64,000 nucleotides of DNA from the NCBI GenBank assembly GCA_004331795.1, contig SJSR01000005.1, positions 39,812 through 103,811 of the forward strand. The letters run 5' to 3'. A program made the position numbers and the translations under genes. Origin of the DNA: Erythrobacteraceae bacterium CFH 75059. GTDB lineage: Bacteria; Pseudomonadota; Alphaproteobacteria; Sphingomonadales; Sphingomonadaceae. Positions within the stretch are counted from its first letter, which is position 1. Each line of letters opens with the position of its first letter. Under the pieces are notes generated by a model. That model saw nothing but the letters and a program-made list of their open reading frames with translations, had not been told where the DNA came from and ran no database searches. Below are positions 35,938 to 46,200 of this stretch, piece by piece.

Positions 35938-37528
35938 CGCGGCGCCGGCGGCTCCCCGGGCGGCCATGCGCCGCGACCCCTTGCGCGACCGGATCCGCTG
36001 GTCGCCGCGGCTGTCGCTGACCGGCCGGATCCTGATCGTCAACGTGCTCCCGCTCGCCCTGCTGGGCGGCGGACTGATCTTCGTCGACATTTACCGCAAG
36101 CAGTTGCTGACCGAACGGTTCAAGCTGGCGCTCATCGAGGCGCAGATCACCGCCGAGGCGCTGGCCGGGGCCTCACCCGAACGCCAGCAGGCGCTGCTGA
36201 TCCAGATCGGCAAGGAACAGCGGCTGCGGCTGCGGCTGTTCGCGCGCGACGGAAGCCTGAAATACGACAGTTTCGCCCTCGCCCCGCCGTCGTTCCGGCT
36301 TGCGCCGCGCGCCCAGCCGGGAAGCGCGGAGGCGTTCTCCAGGGCGCTGGACAAGGCGTTCGACACGCTGGTGGGTGCGCCGCCGCTTCCGGACTACCGC
36401 GAACCCGCCGACCCGCACGCCCGGGCGTGGCCGGAACTGCGCCGGGCGCGCTCGGACAGCCTGACGCAGATCGTTCTTCGCGACGCGCCGGACGGCACGC
36501 ACATCATCACGGCGGCAACCCCCGTCGGTCTCGACGGCGAAACGCTGCTGACGACGCGCAACCCGGTCGACATCACCCGGTCGGTGCGGCTCGCCCGCCA
36601 GCGCGTGCTGCTGGTGGTTCTGGGCGCGGTGGTGCTTTCCACGCTTCTGGCATGGTTTCTGGCCCGCACCATCGTGCTGCCGCTGCGCGAACTGGTGCAG
36701 GCGGCGATCCGGGTGCGCCAGGGACGCGAGCGGCTGGTGGAGGTGCCGCGCTTCGTCCATCGCGGCGACGAGATCGGGCTGCTTGCCCGCGCCGTGTCCG
36801 ACATGAGCAGCGCCCTGCGCCAGAGGATCGACGCGGTGGAAAGCTTCGCCGCCGACGTCGCGCACGAGATCAAGAACCCGCTCGCCTCGCTCCGCAGCGC
36901 CGTGGAGTCGCTCGAGCGGGTCAAGGATCCGGACCTTGCCCGGCAACTGCTGGAGATTGCCCACCACGACGTGCGCCGCATCGACCGGCTGGTGACGGAC
37001 ATCTCCGAGGCGAGCCGCGTGGACGCGGAACTGTCGCGGGCGACGTTCGAGCCGGTGTCGCTCACCCGGCTCGCGGCCGCCGTGCTCGCCTCCCGCGAGG
37101 ACCGCCACGAGAACGGCACCGTCACCATCGTCCTGGAGGCCGCGCCGGGTGAGCACATCGTCCAGGGAGTGCCCGCCCGGCTGGAGCGGGTGATCAACAA
37201 TCTGCTCGACAACGCCGTGTCCTTCTCGCCGCCGCACGGCACCGTCGAGGTGACGATCGCGAGCGAGGGCGGGCGGACGAGCCTCACCGTCTCGGACCAC
37301 GGCCCCGGCATTCCGCCGCAGGCGCGCGACAAGGTGTTCAAGCGCTTCCACTCGCTGCGGCCTGAGGGGGAGGCGTTCGGAAACCATTCCGGTCTCGGCC
37401 TCGCCATCGGCCGGACCATCGCCGAAGCCCATGACGGCACCCTGACCGCGCACGAGCGGGCGGATGGCGAACCCGGCGCCAGTCTGCGGCTGGAACTTCC
37501 GTCGGCGATGCGCAAGATGCGCGAATGA
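35930..37528 (+). CDS. chvG: Sensor histidine kinase ChvG
   Basis: A 532-residue membrane sensor paired with ChvI; in other alphaproteobacteria the pair responds to acid and envelope stress. There are two transmembrane segments ([20 protein letters not shown], about 34-53, and [20 protein letters not shown], about 222-241) flanking a periplasmic domain of about 170 residues, then HAMP. The phosphoacceptor is in [20 protein letters not shown], the N box is [13 protein letters not shown], and the G boxes are DHGPGIP and [10 protein letters not shown]. An ExoR-type inhibitor gene is not in the window. Confidence 0.94.
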   Translation: MTDAAPAAPRAAMRRDPLRDRIRWSPRLSLTGRILIVNVLPLALLGGGLIFVDIYRKQLLTERFKLALIEAQITAEALAGASPERQQALLIQIGKEQRLRLRLFARDGSLKYDSFALAPPSFRLAPRAQPGSAEAFSRALDKAFDTLVGAPPLPDYREPADPHARAWPELRRARSDSLTQIVLRDAPDGTHIITAATPVGLDGETLLTTRNPVDITRSVRLARQRVLLVVLGAVVLSTLLAWFLARTIVLPLRELVQAAIRVRQGRERLVEVPRFVHRGDEIGLLARAVSDMSSALRQRIDAVESFAADVAHEIKNPLASLRSAVESLERVKDPDLARQLLEIAHHDVRRIDRLVTDISEASRVDAELSRATFEPVSLTRLAAAVLASREDRHENGTVTIVLEAAPGEHIVQGVPARLERVINNLLDNAVSFSPPHGTVEVTIASEGGRTSLTVSDHGPGIPPQARDKVFKRFHSLRPEGEAFGNHSGLGLAIGRTIAEAHDGTLTAHERADGEPGASLRLELPSAMRKMRE

Positions 37529-38013
37529 CGGAACGCCGGCTCCTCATCAACGCCTCGGCGGCGCTCGTCGGGGGGCGCGGCATTCTCGTGCGCGGCGCGC
37601 CCGGCCGGGGCAAGACATCGCTGGTGCTGGCGCTTGTTGACCGCGGCGCCACGCTGGTCGGCGATGACGGCGTGGTGCTGGTCCGCGAAGGGGCGGTCCT
37701 TCGCCTCGAGCCGCCGCCGCGCGCCGCGGGGCTGCTGGAGGTGCGCGGCGTCGGGCTGGTTCCGTTGCCGGTGGCCGCAGGTCCGCTGTGCCTCGTGCTC
37801 GATCTCGACGGCGAGGCGTTGCGCCTGCCGGAAGAACCCGCGCGCTGCACCCTGCTGGACCTGAGCGTCCCGATGCTTGCCTTCGCGGCCGGCGACGCCG
37901 TGCAGGCGATCCGCGCGGAGTTCGCGCTGCGACAGTTCGGTCTGCCCGTGGAGGACGAGGGTGCCGACCCGCCGACGCGCGGCGCGGCGGCAGAACGGAG
38001 CGGGCGCCCGTGA
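37525..38013 (+). CDS. hprK: HPr kinase/phosphorylase, short alphaproteobacterial form
   Basis: A 162-residue protein corresponding only to the C-terminal kinase domain of the Firmicute enzyme. The P-loop is VRGAPGRGKTSLVL, followed by LVGDDGVVL and LEVRGVGL, all family signatures. It should phosphorylate HPr on the regulatory serine. It overlaps chvG and rapZ by 4 bases each (ATGA and GTGA junctions), a tight translational chain from chvG through rapZ. Confidence 0.92.
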   Translation: MTERRLLINASAALVGGRGILVRGAPGRGKTSLVLALVDRGATLVGDDGVVLVREGAVLRLEPPPRAAGLLEVRGVGLVPLPVAAGPLCLVLDLDGEALRLPEEPARCTLLDLSVPMLAFAAGDAVQAIRAEFALRQFGLPVEDEGADPPTRGAAAERSGRP

Positions 38014-38963
38014 CGCCGGGACCGCGCGAACAGGAGACGGGCGCCGCCACACTGCCGCGCGCCGCAGGCAGACGGGTGCTGCTGATCGCCGGGCAGTCGG
38101 GAGCCGGCAAGACGACGGTGCTGCACGCGCTCGAGGATGCCGGGTGGGACACGATGGACAACATCCCCATCCGCTTCGTCGAGAAGCTCATCGCCGAGGA
38201 AAACGGCTCCTCGGCCCACCTTGCCATCGGCGTCGACCTGCGCGGAGCGGATCGTGACGCGGCCACGGCCCAGGCGCTCTGGAGCGGGGCCGTTTCCGGA
38301 CAGGAGGACGGGCTTGCCACGCTGTTCCTGGCCTGCGGCGACGACGAGCTGGTGCGCCGCTACAACGAGACGCGCCGCCGCCATCCCTTCGCCCACGACC
38401 GCTCGCTCGTCGACGGGATTGCCGCCGAGAGAGCGCTGCTGGCGCCCTTTTGCGACAGTGCGCAGGTCGTCATCGACACCAGCCGCATGAGCCAGCAGGA
38501 CCTGCGCGAGGCGGTGCGCAACCGCTTCATCCTTGCCGAAGGCGCTCCGCTGGTGGTGACCATCACCAGCTTCGGCTTTGCCCGCGGGATGCCGCCGCTC
38601 GCCGATCTCGTGTTCGACGTCCGGTTCCTGAGCAATCCGCACTGGGTGCCGCAGCTGCGCGAACTCACCGGCCTCGACGCGCCGGTCGCCCGCCACATCG
38701 CCGCCGACCCGGCCTATGCCGAGACTGTCCCGCGCATCGTCGCGCTCGTCGACACGCTGCTGCCCCACTACGCGCGGCAGGGGCGCAGCTATCTGACGGT
38801 GGCGATCGGCTGCACCGGCGGGCGGCACCGCTCGGTGCATGTGGCACACGTGCTGGCTGAGCACTTGCGCCGTCAGGGCTTTTCGACCACGGTCAGGCAC
38901 AGCAACCTGCCTGCCGACGCGTCCCGAGCGTCGAACCGGACCGCAGGTTTCGGGCAGCAATGA
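38010..38963 (+). CDS. rapZ: RNase adapter RapZ / nucleotide-binding protein
   Basis: A 317-residue RapZ family protein. The P-loop LIAGQSGAGKTTVLHALED lies in an N-terminal kinase-like domain and the C-terminal domain ends with the conserved VAIGCTGGRHRSVHVAH. In enterobacteria RapZ directs a small RNA to RNase E and senses glucosamine 6-phosphate; in alphaproteobacteria its role is less defined. The start is GTG at 38010, overlapping the hprK stop. An N-terminal extension of about 20 residues is not conserved. Confidence 0.92.
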   Translation: MTPGPREQETGAATLPRAAGRRVLLIAGQSGAGKTTVLHALEDAGWDTMDNIPIRFVEKLIAEENGSSAHLAIGVDLRGADRDAATAQALWSGAVSGQEDGLATLFLACGDDELVRRYNETRRRHPFAHDRSLVDGIAAERALLAPFCDSAQVVIDTSRMSQQDLREAVRNRFILAEGAPLVVTITSFGFARGMPPLADLVFDVRFLSNPHWVPQLRELTGLDAPVARHIAADPAYAETVPRIVALVDTLLPHYARQGRSYLTVAIGCTGGRHRSVHVAHVLAEHLRRQGFSTTVRHSNLPADASRASNRTAGFGQQ

Positions 38964-39013
38964 ACGGAACCCGTCGCGGGCAGCAGTCACCTTTGCGAAA
39001 CGGCACTCACGAA

Positions 39014-39445
39014 ATGATCGGTCTAGTTCTTGTCACACACGGGCGCCTCGCGGACTCCTTCGTGGAAGCGTGGGAGCATGTCGTCGGTCCGCAGACGCAT
39101 GTCGCCACCATCTGCATCGGACCCAACGACAACATGGAGGAGCGGCGGGCGCAGATCGCCCGGTCCATCGCCGACGTGGATCAGGGCAGCGGCGCGATCC
39201 TCCTGACCGATCTGTTCGGCGGCACGCCGTCGAACCTCGCGATCAGCCTTCTGGAGGCCGGCCGGGTCGAGGTGCTGGCGGGCCTCAACCTGCCGATGCT
39301 GATCCGGCTGGCGAGCGTGCGGCGCACCATGGACATCGGCGCCGCCGTCAGCGCGGCGCAGCAGGCGGGGCGCAACTACATCACCATCGCGTCCGAGTTC
39401 CTCGGAGGTTGCAGCGACGCCGCATCCGGGCGGCAGGCGCAGTGA
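39014..39445 (+). CDS. PTS EIIA component, mannose family (regulatory EIIA)
   Basis: A 143-residue EIIA-Man fold protein. The phosphorylatable histidine is His9 in MIGLVLVTHGRLA, and LTDLFGGTPSN is the family signature. No EIIB, EIIC or EIID gene is present, so this is a regulatory phosphate acceptor. The start at 39014 matches homologues; ATG 38960, overlapping the rapZ stop, would add 18 unconserved residues. It overlaps ptsH by 4 bases. Confidence 0.92.
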   Translation: MIGLVLVTHGRLADSFVEAWEHVVGPQTHVATICIGPNDNMEERRAQIARSIADVDQGSGAILLTDLFGGTPSNLAISLLEAGRVEVLAGLNLPMLIRLASVRRTMDIGAAVSAAQQAGRNYITIASEFLGGCSDAASGRQAQ

Positions 39446-39717
39446 CGGTGTCGCGCACGCTGGTGATCGTCAACCAGCGCGGACTGCACGCGCGGGCGAG
39501 CGCCCGGTTCGTCACCGCCGTCGCGAACCTTTCTCCCGACACACGGGTGGAGGTCGCCAAGGGGCCACACTGCGCCGCCGGCGGATCGATCCTCGGCCTG
39601 ATGATGCTGGGCGCCGCGCGCGGAGACACGATCGAGCTGCGGGTGTCCGGTGCCGATGCCGACGCGGTGGCCGACCAGCTCGCGCAGCTGGTGTCGAGCG
39701 GCTTCGGCGAGGAGTGA
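39442..39717 (+). CDS. ptsH: Phosphocarrier protein HPr
   Basis: A 91-residue HPr. The active histidine is His16 in NQRGLHARASARF. The regulatory serine is Ser49 in AGGSILGLMMLGAA, the target of HprK. The start is GTG at 39442, overlapping the EIIA stop; GTG at 39448 is an alternative. EI (ptsP) is outside the window. With hprK, rapZ and EIIA it completes a regulatory phosphorelay without sugar transport. Confidence 0.93.
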   Translation: MTVSRTLVIVNQRGLHARASARFVTAVANLSPDTRVEVAKGPHCAAGGSILGLMMLGAARGDTIELRVSGADADAVADQLAQLVSSGFGEE

Positions 39718-39726
39718 TCCGCGCCG

Positions 39727-40524
39727 ATGCGGCATCAGGTCACCGGCTTCTCCAATCCCTTGGTCAAGGAGCTGCGGGCGCTGCGCGACAAGAAGCACCG
39801 CCGCCGTCAGGGCCGCTTCCTGGCCGAGGGATTGCGACTGCTGCTCGAAGGGCTGGATTGCGGGCATGTTCCCGACACGCTGGTGCTGGCCTCCGGCCGG
39901 GATCACCACCCGCGCATGGCCGAGCTTGAGGATGCCGTGGTGCGGGCGGGGGGCAGGGTTGTCGAGACCAGCCCCGACATTCTTGCGCGGATCACGGGGA
40001 AGGACAATCCGCAGGCCGTTGCCGGTGCCTATCGGGAATTTCCCCGCCCGCTCGCGGCGCTCGACCGGGACGCGGCGCCGTTGTGGCTGGTGGCTCACGA
40101 ACTGCGCGATCCCGGCAATCTGGGGACGATGCTGCGCACCGGCGATGCAACCGGCGCCGGCGGGCTGATCCTGATCGGCGACTGCGTCGATCCGTTCTCG
40201 GTCGAGGCGGTCCGCGCCAGCATGGGGGCGATCTTCACCCAGGCGGTCGCTCTCGCAGGCTGGACCGAATTCCACGACTGGCTGCGTCACGGCCACGGCC
40301 AGCTCGTCGCCGCGTCCCTGCGCGAGGCGGTGCATTATCGCGAGGCGCCCTACGCCGCGCCCTGCTTCCTCCTGATCGGGAATGAATCCCGCGGCCTTCC
40401 GCAGGAGGTCGAGGCAGCCTGCGACCTGCGCGTCACCATGCCGATGCGCGGCCGGGCGGACAGCCTGAACGCGGCCATCGCCGCCGCGGTGCTCGCCTAC
40501 GAGGTGCGGGCGCGGATCGGATGA
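39727..40524 (+). CDS. TrmH/SpoU family RNA 2'-O-methyltransferase
   Basis: A 265-residue SPOUT methyltransferase. The N-terminal substrate-binding domain has KHRRRQGRFLAEGLRLLLEG, and the knotted AdoMet domain has HELRDPGNLGTMLRTGDATG (motif 1), LLIGNESRGLP (motif 2) and MPMRGRADSLNAAIAAAVLAYE (motif 3). This is the RlmB/TsnR-like group that modifies 23S rRNA; the position is not predictable from sequence. It follows ptsH by 9 bases and may be the last gene of that operon. Confidence 0.92.
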   Translation: MRHQVTGFSNPLVKELRALRDKKHRRRQGRFLAEGLRLLLEGLDCGHVPDTLVLASGRDHHPRMAELEDAVVRAGGRVVETSPDILARITGKDNPQAVAGAYREFPRPLAALDRDAAPLWLVAHELRDPGNLGTMLRTGDATGAGGLILIGDCVDPFSVEAVRASMGAIFTQAVALAGWTEFHDWLRHGHGQLVAASLREAVHYREAPYAAPCFLLIGNESRGLPQEVEAACDLRVTMPMRGRADSLNAAIAAAVLAYEVRARIG

Positions 40525-40572
40525 CGGCCAGCTAGCCGCGCACGTTCCCGCCAACCGCGTCCTCAACGCGCT

Positions 40573-42051
40573 CTACTCCGCCGCGTCGGGCCATTCGGGC
40601 AACTGTTCCGGCGTGTTGGCGGCGTTGTGGCGCGGCGCAGCCTCCACGAGCGGCACATCCGGGATCTCCGTCCGGCCGATCTCGACGCCCTTCTCCGCCA
40701 GCCGCCGTCCGGCGGACAGGACATTGCGGTCGAAGGAGCCGACAAAGCGGTTGTAGTTGTTGACCGCCGTGTCCAGGCCGGAGCCGACCCGCTTCAGATG
40801 CTCGGACGCCACGCGCAGCCGGTCGTAAAGCTCCGCCCCGTAGCGGCCGATCTCGCGCGCCTCGCGGGCGAGCGCGTCCTGCCGCCAGACCTGCGCGACT
40901 GTGCGCGCAAGCGCCACGAGATTGGTCGGCGTCGCGAGCAGCACGCGCCGCTCGAAGGCGAAATCCCACAGCCCCGGCTCGTGGTCGAGCGCCGCGGTGA
41001 CGAAGTGCTCCCCCGGAACGAACATGATGACGTAATCGGGCGCATCCTCGAACTGGCTCTGGTAGGACTTGTCGGCAAGCGCCTGCACATGGCTGCGCAT
41101 CGAGGCGACATGCCGCTTGAGCGCCGCCGCCTTGGCCTCCTCGCTGTCGGCCTCGAACGCTTCCTGATAGGCGTTGAGCGAGACCTTGGAGTCGATCACC
41201 AGCACCTTGCCGCCGGGAATGCGGACGATGGCGTCCGGGCGCAGCCGGCCCTCGCCGCCATCCACCGAATGTTCGAGGATGAAGTCGGTGTGCTGCGCCA
41301 GCCCGCACTGCTCCAGCAGGTTCTGCAGCGCCCGCTCGCCCCAGCGCCCGCGTGCCTTTGGCGCGTTGGTGAGCGAATTGCCGAGCCGCTGCGCCTCGCG
41401 GCGCACCGCTTCCTGCCCGGCGCGCAGCCCCTCGATCTGGCCGTGGAGGTGGCTGAAGGCGTCGGCGCGCTTCTCTTCCAGCGCGGCGACCTGTTCCTCG
41501 TAGCGTTGCAAGCGCTCGCTGACCGGCTTCAGAAGGTTCGCGACGGCTTCCTTGTTCGCCTTCTCGGCGCTGCCCAGCCGTTCCGTCGCGCTTTTCAGGA
41601 ACTCCTCCTGCGCGTGTCCCAGCACCTTGCTGCCGGTCAGCTGGAACTCCTTGAGCAGCGCCTCGCGCGCTTCGACCAGCAGGCGCTTCTGCTCCTCGAA
41701 GTTCGCCGCGTTCGCCTTCAGCGTCGCCACTTCCGCCGACAGCACGCGAACCTTTTCCTGCAGCGGTTCGAGCGCGGCGGCGTGAGCGGTGCGTTCGCGG
41801 TCCAGCGCGTCCGCATGAGCCGCGCGCATTTCGTCCAGCTGCCGCTCGAGCGGCTCCACCCGGGCGGCCTGCACCCGCGCCGTGTCGGCATCGGCAAAGG
41901 CGCGCAGATACTTGGCCTCAAGCTCCTTTGCTTCGGCGTCGCGCGCCGCATGACGCGCCTTCCAGTCCGCGAGCGGCCGGGTTCCAAGCAGCCAGCCAAG
42001 AACGACCCCGGCCGCGAAACCGGCCACGACAAGCAAGGCGTAGGATTCCAT
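40573..42051 (-). CDS. rmuC: DNA recombination protein RmuC
   Basis: A 492-residue protein with an N-terminal membrane anchor (residues 3-23), a long coiled coil rich in Ala/Glu/Arg (about 30-215) and the conserved RmuC nuclease-like domain: GRWGERALQNLLEQCGL, LVIDSKVSLNAYQEAFE, and the later FAFERRVLLATPTNLVALARTV. RmuC limits recombination at inverted repeats; the core resembles restriction endonuclease folds. The start MESYALLVVAG is at 42051. Confidence 0.95.
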   Translation of the reverse strand: MESYALLVVAGFAAGVVLGWLLGTRPLADWKARHAARDAEAKELEAKYLRAFADADTARVQAARVEPLERQLDEMRAAHADALDRERTAHAAALEPLQEKVRVLSAEVATLKANAANFEEQKRLLVEAREALLKEFQLTGSKVLGHAQEEFLKSATERLGSAEKANKEAVANLLKPVSERLQRYEEQVAALEEKRADAFSHLHGQIEGLRAGQEAVRREAQRLGNSLTNAPKARGRWGERALQNLLEQCGLAQHTDFILEHSVDGGEGRLRPDAIVRIPGGKVLVIDSKVSLNAYQEAFEADSEEAKAAALKRHVASMRSHVQALADKSYQSQFEDAPDYVIMFVPGEHFVTAALDHEPGLWDFAFERRVLLATPTNLVALARTVAQVWRQDALAREAREIGRYGAELYDRLRVASEHLKRVGSGLDTAVNNYNRFVGSFDRNVLSAGRRLAEKGVEIGRTEIPDVPLVEAAPRHNAANTPEQLPEWPDAAE

Positions 42052-42143
42052 GGGACGGAACGTAGCCGGAACGCGGCGGCGCGCAAGCCGGGACGCTCAG
42101 CTTTGCACAGCCTGCCCCGTGGCGGGACGCAGGCCGCCGATCC

Positions 42144-42710
42144 TCACGCCGCCTTGCGCAGCTTCTCCAGCTTCTTCAGCGCCATGTTCCGCTTGAGCCG
42201 CGACAGGTGGTCGATGAACAGCACACCGTTGAGATGATCCATCTCGTGCTGGAGACAGGTGGCGAGAAGCCCGTCCATCTCTTCCTCGTGCGAGGCGCCG
42301 TCGAGATCCTGCCAGCGGACGCGGCAGCGGGCGGGCCGCTCGACCTCGGCGTAGATGTCGGGGATCGACAGGCACCCTTCGTTGTAGGTCGCCAGCTCGC
42401 TGGACGTTTCGAGGATCTCGGGGTTCACGAACACGCGCGGTTCGCGGCGCGTGGGCTGATGGGTGTGGGCGTGCCCGTCATGGTCGCAGGCGACCGGGGC
42501 GGCGTCCGGATCCTCGGGCTGGAGGTCGATGACCAGCACGCGCCGGTCGACGCCGATCTGGATCGCGGCAAGCCCGATGCCGTGTGCATCGTACATCGTC
42601 TCGAACATGTCCGCGACGAGGGTGCGCAAGACGTCGTCGAACGTGTCCACCGGTCGCGACACGAGCTTGAGGCGTGCGTCGGGCACGCACAGGATCGGGT
42701 GAATGGCCAT
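42144..42710 (-). CDS. def: Peptide deformylase with a His-rich insertion
   Basis: Removes the formyl group from nascent proteins. The 188-residue enzyme has all three motifs: [10 protein letters not shown] (44-53), EGCLSIP (111-117, metal Cys113) and QHEMDHLNG (154-162, His155, Glu156, His159). Between motifs 1 and 2 an insertion of about 20 residues contains [10 protein letters not shown] (75-84), which ordinary deformylases lack. It lies near recR on the same strand and close to fmt, the formyl-adding partner enzyme, on the opposite strand. Confidence 0.94.
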   Translation of the reverse strand: MAIHPILCVPDARLKLVSRPVDTFDDVLRTLVADMFETMYDAHGIGLAAIQIGVDRRVLVIDLQPEDPDAAPVACDHDGHAHTHQPTRREPRVFVNPEILETSSELATYNEGCLSIPDIYAEVERPARCRVRWQDLDGASHEEEMDGLLATCLQHEMDHLNGVLFIDHLSRLKRNMALKKLEKLRKAA

Positions 42711-42772
42711 GGCGTCACGATAGTGCTCCGACCCGCCGCCAACAAGAGGCCGCGCTGGCGGCAGCCCGCCGA

Positions 42773-43369
42773 TCAGGCCACCGGCCGACGGGCGCGCAGC
42801 GCCTGGGCCAGCGTGCCTTCGTCGAGATAGTCGAGCTCGCCGCCGACCGGCAGACCGTGCGCAAGCTGCGTCACCTTCACCGGGAACGCCTCCAGCCGGT
42901 CGGCAAGATAGTGCGCCGTGGTCTGCCCCTCGAGGGTGGCGTTCATCGCCAGCACCACCTCGTCGATGCCGCCGCTCTCGATCCGGGCCATCAGCCGGTC
43001 GATCGCCAGATCCTCCGGCCGCACGCCGTCCAGCGCGGAAAGCCGCCCGCCCAGCACGTGAAAGCGCCCGGCGAACAGCCGCGCCCGGTCGAGCGCCCAG
43101 AGATCGGCCACCTCCTCGACCACGCACAGCGACCGTTCGTCCCGGCGGGGATCGGCGCAGATCGCGCACGGGTCGCGGGTGTCGACATTGCCGCATTGCG
43201 CACATTCGACGAGGGTGTCGGCCATCCGCGTCAGCGCGTCGCGAAGCGCCGGAAGGGCGGTGGCGCGGCGCTTGACCAGCCACAGCACCGCCCGCCGCGC
43301 CGAACGCGGCCCCAGCCCCGGCAGCCGGGCCAGCGCGCCGGCCAGATCCTCGATCTCTTGCGATGCCAT
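42773..43369 (-). CDS. recR: Recombination mediator RecR
   Basis: A 198-residue RecFOR-pathway protein. In order: helix-hairpin-helix [14 protein letters not shown], a four-cysteine zinc site [16 protein letters not shown] (about 53-68), the Toprim domain starting [15 protein letters not shown] and the C-terminal Walker-B-like region. The start [13 protein letters not shown] is at 43369. It diverges from fmt with 52 bases between starts. The usual dnaX-ybaB partners are not adjacent. Confidence 0.95.
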   Translation of the reverse strand: MASQEIEDLAGALARLPGLGPRSARRAVLWLVKRRATALPALRDALTRMADTLVECAQCGNVDTRDPCAICADPRRDERSLCVVEEVADLWALDRARLFAGRFHVLGGRLSALDGVRPEDLAIDRLMARIESGGIDEVVLAMNATLEGQTTAHYLADRLEAFPVKVTQLAHGLPVGGELDYLDEGTLAQALRARRPVA

Positions 43370-43421
43370 GGCGTTTGCAGATAGGGACCGGGCAGGCTTG
43401 AGGAAAGGTCCGGCGTCCGCC

Positions 43422-44327
43422 ATGCGCATCGTCTTCATGGGAACGCCCGCCTTCGCGGTGCCGACGCTGGAACGGCTGCGCACCGAGGGGCACGAGGTCG
43501 TCGCCGTCTACACGCAGCCGCCCCGTCCGGCCGGCCGCGGCAAGCAGCTTCAGCCCTCGCCGGTCCAGCGCGCGGCCGAAGCCGCCGGGCTGGAGGTGCG
43601 CTGCCCCGCCCGCCTGCGCGAGGCGGACGAGCAGGCCCGCTTCGCCGCTCTCGATGCCGATGTGGCCGTCGTGGCGGCCTACGGGCTGATCCTGCCGCGC
43701 GCGGTGCTCGAGGCGCCGCGGCTCGGCTGCCTCAACGTGCATGCCTCGCTGCTGCCGCGCTGGCGCGGAGCGGCGCCGATCCAGCGGGCCATTCTCGCCG
43801 GCGACACCGTCACCGGGGTGACGATCATGCAGATGGAGCAGGGCCTCGACACCGGACCGATGCTCGCCCGGGCGGCGACGCCGATCGCCGACAAGACCAC
43901 GGGCGCGCTGACGGAGGAGCTGGCAACGCTCGGCGCCGGGCTGATGGCGCAGGTGCTGGCCGATCCGCGCGGCTTTGCGCCCGTCATGCAGAACGATGCG
44001 GAGGCGACCCTCGCGCCCAAGGTTATCAAGAGCGAGGCACGGATCGACTGGACCGCCACCGCTTGCCAGATCGAACGGCAGGTCCGCGCCTTCGCCCCGG
44101 CGCCGGGTGCATGGTTCGAGCACGAGGGCGAACGCTTCCGCATCCTGCGCGCCGAGACGCTGGAGGCGGCGGGAGAGGCGGGCACGGTGATGGACGAGGC
44201 GCTCACGATTGCCTGCGGAGAAGGCGCCATCCGCCCCCTGCTGGTGCAGCGCGCCGGACGTCCTGCCATGGAGCCGGCGGCCCTGTTGCGCGGACGGGCG
44301 ATCCCACCGGGCACGCGGCTGCGCTGA
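43422..44327 (+). CDS. fmt: Methionyl-tRNA formyltransferase
   Basis: Formylates initiator Met-tRNA. 301 residues: [19 protein letters not shown] at the start, the catalytic [20 protein letters not shown] with the essential Asn and His, and [13 protein letters not shown]. The C-terminal OB-like domain includes [23 protein letters not shown] 43422 gives the family-standard N-terminus. truA follows 5 bases later. Confidence 0.96.
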   Translation: MRIVFMGTPAFAVPTLERLRTEGHEVVAVYTQPPRPAGRGKQLQPSPVQRAAEAAGLEVRCPARLREADEQARFAALDADVAVVAAYGLILPRAVLEAPRLGCLNVHASLLPRWRGAAPIQRAILAGDTVTGVTIMQMEQGLDTGPMLARAATPIADKTTGALTEELATLGAGLMAQVLADPRGFAPVMQNDAEATLAPKVIKSEARIDWTATACQIERQVRAFAPAPGAWFEHEGERFRILRAETLEAAGEAGTVMDEALTIACGEGAIRPLLVQRAGRPAMEPAALLRGRAIPPGTRLR

Positions 44328-44332
44328 CGCCG

Positions 44333-45094
44333 GTGCCGCGCTATGCCCTCACGCTCGAATTCGACGGCGCGCCCTTCTTCGGCCTGCAGCGCCAGGCGCA
44401 CGGGCCAAGCGTGCAGCAGGTGGTGGAGGACGCTGCATTCGCCGTTCTCGGCGAAAGGGTCACGCTGCACAGCGCAGGCCGCACCGACAGCGGCGTCCAC
44501 GCGCTTGCCATGCGGTGCCATTTCGATGCCGCACGCGCCATGAGCGCGTTCCGCATGCAGGAGGCGCTGAACGCCCGCATGCGTCCGGCTCCCGTTGCCG
44601 TCACCGCCTGCGTCCTTGCCCCGGAAAGCTGGCACGCCCGGTTTTCCTGCACCGGACGCCGTTATCTTTACCGCATCCTCAACCGGCGTGCCCCGCCCGC
44701 GCTGCTGCGCGGCCGGGTGTGGCATGTCGCGCGCCCTCTGGACGTCGACGAGATGAACCGGGCGGCACGGCTGCTGGTGGGCCGTCACGACTTCACCACC
44801 TTCCGCTCCGTGCACTGCCAGGCGGCGAGCGCGGTCAAGACGCTGGACCGGCTGGAGGTCGAGCAGGTGGGGGAGGAGGTGCACATCCACGCAGCCGCGC
44901 GCAGCTTCCTGCATCACCAGGTGCGGTCCATGACCGGCTGCCTCGTGCTCGCGGGGCAGGGCCGCTGGAGCGCGCAGCGCGTGGGCGAGGCGCTGGCCGC
45001 GAGGGACCGCCGCCAGCTCGGTCTCAACGCCCCGCCGCACGGCCTCTACTTCGTGGCCGCCGATTACGAACCCTTTGAGGAGAATGCATCATGA
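44333..45094 (+). CDS. truA: tRNA pseudouridine(38-40) synthase TruA
   Basis: A 253-residue enzyme modifying the anticodon stem-loop. The catalytic aspartate is in [14 protein letters not shown], and [18 protein letters not shown] and [17 protein letters not shown] are signatures. The start is GTG at 44333, directly after fmt, the conserved def-fmt-truA neighbourhood (def is inverted here). Its stop overlaps the next gene start (ATGA). Confidence 0.95.
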   Translation: MPRYALTLEFDGAPFFGLQRQAHGPSVQQVVEDAAFAVLGERVTLHSAGRTDSGVHALAMRCHFDAARAMSAFRMQEALNARMRPAPVAVTACVLAPESWHARFSCTGRRYLYRILNRRAPPALLRGRVWHVARPLDVDEMNRAARLLVGRHDFTTFRSVHCQAASAVKTLDRLEVEQVGEEVHIHAAARSFLHHQVRSMTGCLVLAGQGRWSAQRVGEALAARDRRQLGLNAPPHGLYFVAADYEPFEENAS

Positions 45095-46194
45095 CCACCG
45101 GCCGCCAGCTGTTCACGACCCTTGCCTCCGACGGGACGCTCACCGTGGAGCTTGGCGAGGTCACCGTGCCGGAACCCGGGCCGAACCAGGTGCTCGTGCG
45201 CATGGAGGCCGCGCCCATCAACCCGTCCGACCTTGCCCTGCTGTTCGGGCCCGCCGACCTCGAAAACGCGCAGTACACGCCCGGCAGGATCGTCGCGCAG
45301 GTTCCGGAACCCTTTGCCAGCGCCATGAAGGGTCGGCAGGGTCAACGGCTGCCGGTCGGCAACGAGGGGGCCGGCACCGTCATGGCCGCGGGCGCGAACG
45401 CAGCGGCACTGGTCGGGCAGCGGGTCGCCTGCGTCCCCGGGAACGCCTATGCCGAATACGTCGTCGCCGACGCCGCCATGTGTCTGCCGCTTGGCGATCT
45501 CAGCGCGCAGCAGGGCGCCTCGGCCTTCGTCAATCCGATGACCGCCCTCGGCTTTGCGGAAACCGCGCGTGCCGGTGGTCACCAGGCGCTCATCCACGCG
45601 GCGGCCGCCTCGAACCTGGGCCGGATGCTCAACCGGATCTGCCAGGAGGACGGGCTGGCGCTCGTCAACATCGTGCGCAGCGACTCCCAGGTCGAACTGC
45701 TGCGTGAGGCGGGCGCCGAGCATGTGGTCAACTCCTCGGACGAGGATTTCCCCGCCCGGCTGCGCGACGCCATCGACGCGACCGGAGCCTTTCTCGGCTT
45801 CGACCCGATCGGCGGCGGCCGGCTCGTCGACACCTGCTTCAAGGCGATGGAACAGGTCGCCGTGGCGCGGATGGGCGAATACAGCCGCTATGGCTCCAAC
45901 CAGCAGAAGACCATGTACATCTACGGCCGGCTCGACCTGTCGCCGACGATCCTCACCCCGTCCTACGGCTTCGGCTGGACCCTGTCCGGCTGGCTGCTGA
46001 CGCCCTTCCTGCAACAGGCCGGCCTCGAGACGGTGATGCGGATGCGCGAGCGGGTCCGGGCCGGGCTGACGACCACCTTTGCCAGCCACTATTCGGCGCA
46101 GGTGACGCTTGACGACATGCTCACCCGCGACGCGGCGATGCGGTACAGCCGGATGCGCACGGGCGAGAAGTATCTGGTCCTGCCGAACGGCTGA
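45091..46194 (+). CDS. Zinc-less MDR-family oxidoreductase (quinone reductase-like)
   Basis: A 367-residue medium-chain dehydrogenase/reductase. The GroES-like domain has [21 protein letters not shown], then [13 protein letters not shown], and the Rossmann domain starts [19 protein letters not shown], the variant glycine motif of this subgroup. It lacks the cysteine cluster for structural zinc. Homologues are annotated alcohol or quinone oxidoreductases; substrate unknown. It is translationally coupled to truA, though the functions seem unrelated. Confidence 0.88.
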   Translation: MTTGRQLFTTLASDGTLTVELGEVTVPEPGPNQVLVRMEAAPINPSDLALLFGPADLENAQYTPGRIVAQVPEPFASAMKGRQGQRLPVGNEGAGTVMAAGANAAALVGQRVACVPGNAYAEYVVADAAMCLPLGDLSAQQGASAFVNPMTALGFAETARAGGHQALIHAAAASNLGRMLNRICQEDGLALVNIVRSDSQVELLREAGAEHVVNSSDEDFPARLRDAIDATGAFLGFDPIGGGRLVDTCFKAMEQVAVARMGEYSRYGSNQQKTMYIYGRLDLSPTILTPSYGFGWTLSGWLLTPFLQQAGLETVMRMRERVRAGLTTTFASHYSAQVTLDDMLTRDAAMRYSRMRTGEKYLVLPNG

Positions 46195-46200
46195 TCCGGC

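Noticed and set aside
43386..43412. GGACC...GGTCC inverted repeat between recR and fmt as a third copy of the shared palindrome
   Set aside because: Spacing is 17 instead of 11 bases between GGACC and GGTCC and the centre is unrelated, so only the ends match.
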